Below the pieces are notes generated by a model, which had not been told where the DNA came from, did not search any database, and was given only the letters and a program-made list of their open reading frames with translations. From NCBI GenBank assembly GCA_945787625.1, contig CALZJL010000004.1, positions 1-25,680 of the forward strand: a stretch of DNA of 25,680 nt, given 5' to 3'. The position numbers were made by a program, and so were the translations under genes. Of the stretch, positions 7,993-14,863 are shown in pieces. Numbering within the stretch: the stretch's first letter is position 1; each line of letters opens with the position of its first letter. Source of the stretch: an uncultured Prevotellaceae bacterium (GTDB lineage: Bacteria > Bacteroidota > Bacteroidia > Bacteroidales > Bacteroidaceae).

Positions 7993-9708
7993 ATGAAGCA
8001 ACTGATTATCATACTCCTACTCCTACTCACAGGCATAGCCACCCCCGGCTACGCCCAAAGTCAGTTGCCCCAAAGTCCAAGTCCCCTGGACACCATACCC
8101 CAAGACGCCATCACCCTCTTCCGTCGCTACTCAGCCAAGCCCGACCTCGCCACCGCCCGTATCCTCGAGCAGTCACACAAAGACAAATTCATCAAGCGCA
8201 TCAGTCTCCACACCAACCTCATCGACTGGGCCACCCTCGTCCCCAACATCGGCATCGAGTTCGACCTCAGCCAGACCCCCCGCACCCAGTACAGCATCAT
8301 GCTCAAAGGCAAAGCCAACTGGCACGCCCTCAGCGGCAAGATGATTTACAACGTAGCCGGCTTCACCCTCGAAGGCCGCAAATACTGGCGCACAGGCAAA
8401 TACGGCAAGACCAAAGACTACCACGACGAATTCGTCCGCATCGTCACCAACAGCAAGAACGCAGCCTACTACAACGCCGACACCCTCGCCGGCATCAAAT
8501 ACTACAACGACGGCCTCGCACGCCGAGCCAAGCAAGAAGGAGTCCACATGAGCAGCATACGCGAGACCCCCGACATGTCCCAAGCCCAGCGCGACTCCCT
8601 CGACTTTGCCGACGACTCCCTCGGCACCAAGCAAAGCAAGTTCCGCCGCTGGCTCTACAACAACTACCACAAGATACGCCGCAACATCACCTCAGGCCGC
8701 ACCCTCGACAATCCCCGCAACTGGCGCGCCTACTACCTCGGCGTCTGGGCAGGCTTCGACAACTACAGCGTCGCCCTCAACGGCCGAGGCAAGCAAGGCA
8801 TCGGTTTCGGTGCAGGCATACTCGGAGGCTACACCATACCCCTCTTCCCCCAGAAGTACCCCCGCGAAGGCAGCCTCGACCTCGACCTCGGCGTAGCCAT
8901 CGGCATCATGGCCGTCCGCTACTGCGACTACACCTACGACAGCTACAGCAAGCACTACGTCCACACCCCCCACCCAAACTTCAGCAGCTGCTCAGGCTTC
9001 AAGATAGCCCCCTACCCCGTCCTCCACGACGTACACGTCAGCCTCGTATGGCGCTGGCGCGGCATCAAGCACAAAGTAGACCGCAGCCTCATCGACGACT
9101 TCGCAAAAGTAGTCACCCAATACAACCAACGCGCCAACGACGCCAACAACTACCAAGAAAAAGTCAAGCGCCAGCGCGAAGAGCTCCAACAGCTACTGAA
9201 AGACAAGACACGCGAAAACAAAGAAACAGGCGACTTCTGGGACGCCTTCCACCGCCGCCGTCTCGAAGCAGCCCGTCGCCTCAACCCCGACACCGTCTTC
9301 ACCGGCGAAGACCAAAAACTCTACCTACGCCTCTTCCAAGGCATCTCCGAAGCCGACCAAGCCAAATACCTCGAAGAGCAAGCCAAGCAAAAGCTCAAAG
9401 ACGACAAAGAGCAAGCCGCAGCCCAAGCCAAGGCACAAAAAGAAGCCGAAAAGAAAGAAAAAGCAGAGAAAACAGAAAAACCAGAAAAACCAGATAAGAA
9501 AGAAAAGAAAGACAAACCCACCAAGTCAAAAAAAGTAAAACAAGACAAGAAAACAAACAACTCAGACACACCAGAAACCCCGGAAAAGGCAGAGAAGGCA
9601 GAGAACCCAGAGACTCCAGAGAACCCTGAGAAGACTGAGAACCCAGAAACCCCTGAGACTCCAGAGAACCCAGAGAACCCAGAAAAATCAGAAACCCCAG
9701 CCCCCTAA
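7993..9708 (+). CDS. DUF3575-like outer-membrane protein with long charged tail
   Basis: The product is 571 residues with a signal peptide (MKQLIIILLLLLTGIATPGY, cut near AQ). The core at about 70-360 is a beta-barrel of DUF3575 type: SLHTNLIDWATLVPNIGIEF, KGKANWHAL, GRKYWRTGKY, YYLGVWAGFDNYSVALNGRG, GAGILGGYTIPL, LDLDLGVAIGIMAVRY and VHVSLVWRW. It is interrupted by a roughly 80-residue insertion (GKTKDYHDEF to NNYHKIRRNI). After the barrel come a coiled-coil stretch (QEKVKRQREELQQLLKD) and about 95 residues of Lys/Glu/Pro low complexity ending in PEN/PET repeats. Such barrels accompany fimbrillin genes in Bacteroidales. The tail could span the periplasm. A GTG at 7984 is an alternative start overlapping the previous stop; the ATG at 7993 gives the better signal peptide. 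Confidence 0.75.
   Translation: MKQLIIILLLLLTGIATPGYAQSQLPQSPSPLDTIPQDAITLFRRYSAKPDLATARILEQSHKDKFIKRISLHTNLIDWATLVPNIGIEFDLSQTPRTQYSIMLKGKANWHALSGKMIYNVAGFTLEGRKYWRTGKYGKTKDYHDEFVRIVTNSKNAAYYNADTLAGIKYYNDGLARRAKQEGVHMSSIRETPDMSQAQRDSLDFADDSLGTKQSKFRRWLYNNYHKIRRNITSGRTLDNPRNWRAYYLGVWAGFDNYSVALNGRGKQGIGFGAGILGGYTIPLFPQKYPREGSLDLDLGVAIGIMAVRYCDYTYDSYSKHYVHTPHPNFSSCSGFKIAPYPVLHDVHVSLVWRWRGIKHKVDRSLIDDFAKVVTQYNQRANDANNYQEKVKRQREELQQLLKDKTRENKETGDFWDAFHRRRLEAARRLNPDTVFTGEDQKLYLRLFQGISEADQAKYLEEQAKQKLKDDKEQAAAQAKAQKEAEKKEKAEKTEKPEKPDKKEKKDKPTKSKKVKQDKKTNNSDTPETPEKAEKAENPETPENPEKTENPETPETPENPENPEKSETPAP
9412..9705. repeat. Low-complexity coding repeat (K/E-rich, then PEN/PET)
   Basis: The DNA is a degenerate repeat of 6- and 9-base units. 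It first codes for lysine/glutamate runs (EKKEKAEKTEKPEKPDKKEK), then from 9564 for alternating proline, glutamate and Asn/Thr (PETPENPEKTENPETPETPE). Length variation between strains is likely. It resembles wall-spanning or spacer tails. Confidence 0.85.
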
Positions 9709-9721
9709 AAACCCAAGGAGA

Positions 9722-9790
9722 ATCCCGAAGGAATCCCGAGAGCATCCCGAAGGAACCAACAAAAAAACCAAACGACAAAAAAACCAAACA
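9722..9790. repeat. Two short tandem repeats in the gap before the lipoprotein gene
   Basis: ATCCCGA recurs at 9722, 9733 and 9744, an exact 11-base period (units ATCCCGAAGGA, ATCCCGAGAGC, ATCCCGAAGGA minus its last shared base). Directly after it a 16-base unit ACAAAAAAACCAAACG occurs at 9759-9774 and, with the last base changed, at 9775-9790. The 100-base gap holds nothing else that I can see. Confidence 0.75.
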
Positions 9791-9808
9791 ACAAGGGCTA
9801 CCCCCTCC

Positions 9809-10966
9809 ATGAGCAACCAACAAACCATACTACGTCACACCGTGCTCCACATCATAGCAGTAGCACTCCTCGCAGCCACATATAGCTGCGCCGAGCTTGA
9901 GCTATGCGAAGCCGACCACCCCCACATGGCACAGATAGTGACACAATTCGACTGGAGCGGCATCAGCGACGAGACCATACCCGACAGCATGGTCGTCATA
10001 GGCATACGCCCCATGTTCCACAGCAAAGTCGCCAGCAACTGGAGCAGCCAGCCCACCCACGACGGCCACTGCCACGGACGCATGATAACCCCCCTTGACA
10101 CCATCTACTACTCCGACAGCCAGACCATCGGCGACAGCATCTTCCTCGGCGCAGGCGACTGGACCTTCCTCAGTTTCACCTCCACCGAAGCCTCCATCCA
10201 AGCAGCCACCGAGATGGTCGACATCGACGACAAGTCCACCGACATCTTCTTCTTCAGCACCAAGCAACTCATCGACATCGACCCCAAATACAAATACTGG
10301 TACGACCGCAACAACTACAGCAGTTGGGTCGACATCGGCTACCGCAACATCTCCTACATCGCCCGCAGCGCCGTCAGCATCGACCAACACACCACCCACC
10401 AAAACCTCTACACCATCGACTTCCGCCCCGAGCCCATCATACAGACCGTCGACATACACCTCCACGCCACCATCGTCGACCCCGACGTCACCGTCGACAG
10501 CATCGTCTGCGCCATCAGCGGCATCATCGGCGGCTACAACGTCGAGCGCAGCACCCTCAACGTCAACCGCACCTACCAAGGCATCTTCGAGACCACCCTC
10601 ACCCAGCCCGCCCCCGACAAGATAACCGCCACAGGCACCATCTATCCCCTCGGCCTCGTACGCAACTCCGTCAAGGAAAACCTCCAAGGCCCCGGCATAC
10701 TCAACGTCTCCGTCTTTGTCCACTTCCCCGACGACAGCGGCCAGATCAAACACCGTCGTCTCGACGGCACCATCAACCTCTACCACGTCCTCACCGACAA
10801 CCCCTCCGTCCTCTACAACGACAACCGCGAAGTAGTCCAGACCACCCCCCACCTCACCCTCGACATCACCAGCGAGATGGAGATCACCAAGAAACGCCTG
10901 TCGAATGCCAGCGACGCCATCGACCAATGGCTCGACGAGACCACCATCGAAGACGAAATCGAATAA
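9809..10966 (+). CDS. FimB/Mfa2-like (DUF5119-type) fimbrial lipoprotein
   Basis: The product is 385 residues and starts with a lipoprotein signal ending in LAATYSCAELELCEADHPH, so Cys27 is the probable lipidated residue. The mature start then has TQFDWSGISDETIPDSMVV, the beta-strand plus P-x-x-M-x-V pattern of the FimB/Mfa2 and DUF5119 anchor-type proteins of Bacteroidales fimbria loci. A second beta-domain follows (VDIHLHATIVD, CAISGIIGGYNVERSTLN, TITATG-like strands, LNVSVFVHF). Anchor proteins of this class fix the fimbrial base in the outer membrane and limit its length. The assignment rests on architecture and position: the gene precedes a fimbrillin-like gene and follows the DUF3575 gene. 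The exact family is uncertain. It keeps the strong C-at-third-position bias. Confidence 0.65.
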   Translation: MSNQQTILRHTVLHIIAVALLAATYSCAELELCEADHPHMAQIVTQFDWSGISDETIPDSMVVIGIRPMFHSKVASNWSSQPTHDGHCHGRMITPLDTIYYSDSQTIGDSIFLGAGDWTFLSFTSTEASIQAATEMVDIDDKSTDIFFFSTKQLIDIDPKYKYWYDRNNYSSWVDIGYRNISYIARSAVSIDQHTTHQNLYTIDFRPEPIIQTVDIHLHATIVDPDVTVDSIVCAISGIIGGYNVERSTLNVNRTYQGIFETTLTQPAPDKITATGTIYPLGLVRNSVKENLQGPGILNVSVFVHFPDDSGQIKHRRLDGTINLYHVLTDNPSVLYNDNREVVQTTPHLTLDITSEMEITKKRLSNASDAIDQWLDETTIEDEIE

Positions 10967-10967
10967 A

Positions 10968-10988
10968 ACACCATTTAGACACCATTTA
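10968..10988. repeat. Tandem ACACCATTTA pair between lipoprotein genes
   Basis: ACACCATTTA is at 10968-10977 and again at 10979-10988, an 11-base period, directly after the stop codon. The 55-base gap to the next gene contains only this and an A/C-rich leader. Confidence 0.7.
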
Positions 10989-11021
10989 AACACCCACTAA
11001 ACGACACATACACACACGACC

Positions 11022-12527
11022 ATGCTCAAGAAGGCAATCATAGCAATCATCGGCGCGCTGCTCATCACCTCATGCAGCCAATCATACGACGTCCTCTACG
11101 AAGAAGTCGCCGAGTGGGATCGCAATGTAATATCGCCCGAAGAGTTCGACATACACAAAGTCCTCATCCTGCCCACCTTCACCGACCACCTCTACAGCAT
11201 ACAGCAACCCGCCGACCCCAGCGCCACCCGCGCCAGCGACGGTGGCTACTACGGCCCCTGGCAAGACGACGAAGACCACTGGCTCAACACCCGCTTCCAC
11301 ACCTTCGGCCTCCTCACCCGCAACGACGTCGGAGGCAGCGCCGACTACACCCTCGCCCAGCAGCAGCAAGGCAGCGGCACCGCCGCCTGCCTCTGGGACG
11401 TCCCCATGGGTCTCACCGACCAGCAAGGCCACACCGTCTTCTACTCCACCTTCGACCCCGCCGACCCCGAGAGCGTCCCCGTCAGCCACTACCACAACGA
11501 CGACGACAAGTTCTACCGCTACAAATTCTTCCTCCTCGGCACCGACAACCGCCCCGTCACCTTCGACCGCGTCAGCCGCGACAAGATAAGCTGCACCATG
11601 ACCCTCGACGGCGAGACAGACCTCATCCACGGCTTCGCCTACCACAGCGACAAGCAATACGACGACGCCATCTCCCAGCTCCCCGACGAGCCCCTCTCCA
11701 CCACCCTACGCCAGGGAGGCATCAACCACCTCTACAACCGCCTCGCCGGCAACCGCGGCCTCCAGCCCATCTACAACGCCAACCACCTCCTCTGCCGTTT
11801 CGACATCTACGTCAAAGGCGCCTTCATCGGCGACGAGATGACCTTCAACTTCCTCGACGTCTTCATCGACAGCGTCAAGATCAAGACCCACGACAAGATA
11901 GACATCACCGTAGCCGACGACACCTGGGAGCGCGACACCTACATCAGCGCAGCCCAGTCAGGCAGGCTCATACAGAAAGCCGGCGACGCCGTACGCTTCC
12001 CCGCCACCATCATACCGCGCCCCATGCAGAACAACGACTTCACCGCAGAGCACGCCTCCAAGATAGGCCACAACGACTTCACCCTCCTCGCCGACGAAGC
12101 ACGAACATACGCCGATCGCGGCATCGACGTCATGCCCGAATCCTCCCACTGGGTTGGCGACAACAAGCCCCATCTCCTCTGCCGCAAGCTCCTCCTCCCC
12201 CCCATACTCCCCGACGGTGAAAACTTCGCCCTCGACATCAAGTCGCGCTGCATCTTCACCACCAAAGGCGCCGACGGCCACATGCACCTCGGCCGCGGCC
12301 CCGAAGTAGACAACAAGCCCCTCGACCTCTGGATGAACTACGACCAGACCGTAGTCCTACCCTTCGTAGACAAAGACGGCAACCCCATCACCTACAAGGC
12401 AGGCTCCGTCTACAACATCATACTCTCCGTCTACGGCAAGTCCAAGATAACCCTCGAAGTCTCAATCGGAATGTCATGGGAAGACGGCGGCGACATCGAC
12501 ATAGACCTCGGAGGCAGCGAAAAGTAA
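11022..12527 (+). CDS. Fimbrillin-like accessory or tip lipoprotein
   Basis: The product is 501 residues with a lipoprotein signal (MLKKAIIAIIGALLITSCSQ, lipidated Cys18). Around residue 70 lies SATRASDGG, the Thr-Arg-Ala type site at which FimA/Mfa1-type precursors are cut by an Arg-specific protease before polymerising. The C-terminus AGSVYNIILSVYGKSKITLE then VSIGMSWEDGGDIDIDLG has the closing strand of fimbrillins (compare the next gene: GKSYNIKITVYG ... WAPGGDVWIGG). The middle is beta-rich with no motif I can name. It is probably a tip or minor subunit. It is the last gene with the extreme C bias, and the next gene begins after a 97-base AT-rich gap. Confidence 0.7.
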   Translation: MLKKAIIAIIGALLITSCSQSYDVLYEEVAEWDRNVISPEEFDIHKVLILPTFTDHLYSIQQPADPSATRASDGGYYGPWQDDEDHWLNTRFHTFGLLTRNDVGGSADYTLAQQQQGSGTAACLWDVPMGLTDQQGHTVFYSTFDPADPESVPVSHYHNDDDKFYRYKFFLLGTDNRPVTFDRVSRDKISCTMTLDGETDLIHGFAYHSDKQYDDAISQLPDEPLSTTLRQGGINHLYNRLAGNRGLQPIYNANHLLCRFDIYVKGAFIGDEMTFNFLDVFIDSVKIKTHDKIDITVADDTWERDTYISAAQSGRLIQKAGDAVRFPATIIPRPMQNNDFTAEHASKIGHNDFTLLADEARTYADRGIDVMPESSHWVGDNKPHLLCRKLLLPPILPDGENFALDIKSRCIFTTKGADGHMHLGRGPEVDNKPLDLWMNYDQTVVLPFVDKDGNPITYKAGSVYNIILSVYGKSKITLEVSIGMSWEDGGDIDIDLGGSEK

Positions 12528-12588
12528 TACAAACCGCAAAACAAAAAGAAAACGAGATATAAACAAAAGAATATCAATTCAATTATTA

Positions 12589-12610
12589 ATTAACCCTTTT
12601 ATTAACCCTT
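12589..12610. repeat. ATTAACCCTT direct repeat in the fimbrillin leader
   Basis: ATTAACCCTT is at 12589-12598 and 12601-12610 (12-base period), 15 bases before the fimbrillin ATG at 12625. The surrounding 97-base gap is AT-rich and has no canonical TAnnTTTG that I can find. The repeat could be a regulator site or part of the 5' leader. Confidence 0.65.
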
Positions 12611-12624
12611 AATTCTTTTAAATT

Positions 12625-14175
12625 ATGAAAAAGAGTTATTTTGCAATTGGAGCCATCGCCGCTGCTATGTGCAGCTGCTCCAGCGAGTCAATTCCATCCG
12701 CAGGCGAGGGCAACGTACTCCCCGGTACTGAGGATCTTGCTCCAATCTCCCTGTCAATGACAGGCAACAACACCTCCGTAGAGGTAGGTTCACGCACGCG
12801 TGGCACTGGCAATGTCGGTGGTGATAACGGAACGACATGGCAGAACGAGAAGCTCTATGTCCTCATGACATCAAGCGACACCCGTTGCTTGGCAGCAGCA
12901 GACATCGCTGCCGAAGACCCAGAAAACAACAGTTGGGGATTCACAAACCTCAACGGTGAAGGTCCATGGCTGCGAGAGCAACTCAACGGTGCTATTTGGG
13001 CACGTCCACAATGGGATAATGTGAACAGCGTTTGGAACTTGATCTACAACCATACTGATGACCTCGGAAACAACGACTGGTACAGAAATCAGGGTGTATG
13101 GCGCTACTATCCTATCAATGGTGCAAGCGACTTCTTCGCTTACCACATTGATGATGCTGCTGTTAATACCAACAACGAGCCTTTCTACAAAGCCTCTAAT
13201 CCAGGTGGTGAATATAATTACCCTGAAGAAGATCTTGATGAAGAGTATCCATTGATTGTGAAAAATGATGCCAATACTGAGATGACAGTCGATTTTGATA
13301 TTGACGGTACTCAAGATTTGCTTGCTGGTAAAGCTGAACGTGACGGTACTTATACCGAAGGGTTCTCTGCAAAGTCAGCACGCCATGATGTTGTCCCCAA
13401 CATCTCTATGAAGCACCTTCTCTCTCGTCTCACCTTCACCATCTTCAGAGGTGATGAGTTGGCAAAGAACATCCAGATTACAGGTATTACTATCAAGGAT
13501 GTCAGAAACAAAGGTCGCATGATTGTTGCATACAAGGCCAATCCTTCTAACACGAGTCTTATCCAGTGGAAGAGAACAGGCACAGATACAGTAAGCCCTG
13601 ATGACGACACTTATGATGAAGGTGCTCTTGATTTGACTCAGAAATATTATAGGAATGATTTTACTCTGATGCAATCTCCTACAAATATCATTGGTGACGG
13701 CACAGATCCTGCTCCTTTAACTTCTATTAAAAATAATTTGGTACCTCTCGAAGCATTTGCTGTAGGTGATATCGAACACTGGTTGCAGCCTATTAAGAAT
13801 GGAGAAAACTACTCCGAGGAAATCGGTTCTCCAATGTTTGTAGCTCCAGGCGAAGCTGAGTATGAAATGGTTCTCAACTACAAGGTACTCGTGCGCGACA
13901 CAAATGGAAATGGAGAGTTTGATGATCCTTTGGATCCACAAAACCCTACTCAAGCAGATGACCTCATTGAGAATATGCAAGTTAAATACCCTCTGAAAGC
14001 TCCCACAAGCGCAGAAGACGGCGATGTCTTTGCTCAAGGCAAGAGCTACAATATCAAGATTACGGTTTATGGTCTGCAGCCAATCACAGCTACTGTTGAG
14101 CTGACAGAATGGGCACCAGGTGGTGATGTTTGGATTGGCGGTGATGCTGCCGATGACAAGCCAGAGAACCTTTAA
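12625..14175 (+). CDS. Fimbrillin-family lipoprotein, probable major subunit
   Basis: The product is 516 residues with a lipoprotein-type start (MKKSYFAIGAIAAAMCSCSS; Cys18 is the best lipid site). Near residues 55-61 is GSRTRGTG, the probable Arg-protease maturation site. Then come the mature N-domain (KLYVLMTSSD), MKHLLSRLTFTIFRGDELAK with ITGITIKDVRNKG (the typical mid-protein Ser-Arg-Leu and strand pattern of Mfa-like fimbrillins), and the C-terminal strand pair QGKSYNIKITVYGLQPITAT and VELTEWAPGGDVWIGGD. In P. gingivalis such subunits polymerise by strand exchange after lipid export and cleavage. No frameshift is seen. Codon ends are mixed (22 of the first 40 are C or A), unlike the upstream genes. 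The AT-rich leader and a hairpin after the stop suggest it can be transcribed as its own unit. Confidence 0.85.
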   Translation: MKKSYFAIGAIAAAMCSCSSESIPSAGEGNVLPGTEDLAPISLSMTGNNTSVEVGSRTRGTGNVGGDNGTTWQNEKLYVLMTSSDTRCLAAADIAAEDPENNSWGFTNLNGEGPWLREQLNGAIWARPQWDNVNSVWNLIYNHTDDLGNNDWYRNQGVWRYYPINGASDFFAYHIDDAAVNTNNEPFYKASNPGGEYNYPEEDLDEEYPLIVKNDANTEMTVDFDIDGTQDLLAGKAERDGTYTEGFSAKSARHDVVPNISMKHLLSRLTFTIFRGDELAKNIQITGITIKDVRNKGRMIVAYKANPSNTSLIQWKRTGTDTVSPDDDTYDEGALDLTQKYYRNDFTLMQSPTNIIGDGTDPAPLTSIKNNLVPLEAFAVGDIEHWLQPIKNGENYSEEIGSPMFVAPGEAEYEMVLNYKVLVRDTNGNGEFDDPLDPQNPTQADDLIENMQVKYPLKAPTSAEDGDVFAQGKSYNIKITVYGLQPITATVELTEWAPGGDVWIGGDAADDKPENL

Positions 14176-14215
14176 CCATAACTAAACTCCTGTAGCAATA
14201 CAAGATAACCATATC

Positions 14216-14261
14216 ACAGGGCTGGGGCTGATGCCCCAAAAGGCTGGAGCTCCAGCCCTGT
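14216..14261 (+). terminator. Compound hairpin after the fimbrillin gene
   Basis: Outer arms ACAGGGCTGG (14216-14225) and CCAGCCCTGT (14252-14261) can pair. Within them are a hairpin GGGGC-TGAT-GCCCC (14224-14237) and a 16-base perfect palindrome GGCTGGAGCTCCAGCC (14242-14257), so alternative foldings compete. There is no T-run after it on the plus strand. It could stop or attenuate transcription or protect the fimbrillin mRNA 3' end, giving more subunit than the genes downstream. It might also be a dispersed repeat. Confidence 0.6.
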
Positions 14262-14317
14262 CAAAAAATCCCAGACAAACCTACTATACTACGATTTACT
14301 ACTACTAAGACATAGTG

Positions 14318-14863
14318 ATGAGAAAAATCCTACTGACGATGCTCGTATGCCTCACGGTGCATGGCGCTGCAAACGCACAGATGCTGGCAGTCAAGACCAA
14401 CGCGCTGTTTGACCTGGCGCTCGTACCCAACATAGGGATAGAGATAGCCACGGGCAGCAAGACCTCGGTGGGAGTGAACGGCTTTGCCACATGGTATATC
14501 TACGGCATGGACCACGCCAAGGCCTGGGGCATCGTGCCCGAGTTCCGCTATTGGCTGAGCGGCAGCACGTTCTCCAAATTCTTCATCGGCGCGGGTGCCA
14601 CGATAGCCCGCTACGAGGTGTGCCCGAGTGCCACCGTCTACAACGGCTCTGCCTACGGTGCCGGTATAAACGTAGGCTACAACTACTGGCTGACAAAGCG
14701 CATCTCCATAGATTTCCACGGCGGCGTAGGGCTATACTATCATCGTCATGCCCGACACCTCAATACCGACAAGGACCTACCGGAGATTCCCGACTATAAC
14801 TACAAGGGGTGGGTGGTACTGCCCTACCAGATAGGAGTCAGCTTTGTCTATATCATAAAATGA
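14318..14863 (+). CDS. DUF3575-family outer-membrane protein
   Basis: The product is 181 residues: a signal peptide (MRKILLTMLVCLTVHGAANA, cut before Q) and a single small beta-barrel. It shows the family pattern: LAVKTNALFDLALVPNIGIE, SVGVNGFATWYIYGMDHAKA, WGIVPEFRYWLSGSTFSKFF, IGAGATIARYEV, GAGINVGYNYWLTKRISIDF and the closing GVSFVYIIK. DUF3575 proteins are common beside fimbrillin genes; the barrel is thought to sit in the outer membrane, role unproven. The ATG at 14318 is preferred to the GTG three bases earlier. Its stop overlaps the next start (ATGA at 14860-14863), so the two genes are translationally coupled. It is a second DUF3575-like copy in the window. Confidence 0.88.
   Translation: MRKILLTMLVCLTVHGAANAQMLAVKTNALFDLALVPNIGIEIATGSKTSVGVNGFATWYIYGMDHAKAWGIVPEFRYWLSGSTFSKFFIGAGATIARYEVCPSATVYNGSAYGAGINVGYNYWLTKRISIDFHGGVGLYYHRHARHLNTDKDLPEIPDYNYKGWVVLPYQIGVSFVYIIK

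Noticed and set aside
9902..10993. Minus-strand open frame of 363 codons
   Set aside because: It is antisense to the anchor-like lipoprotein gene; repetitive VDGV composition comes from the C-biased codons opposite.
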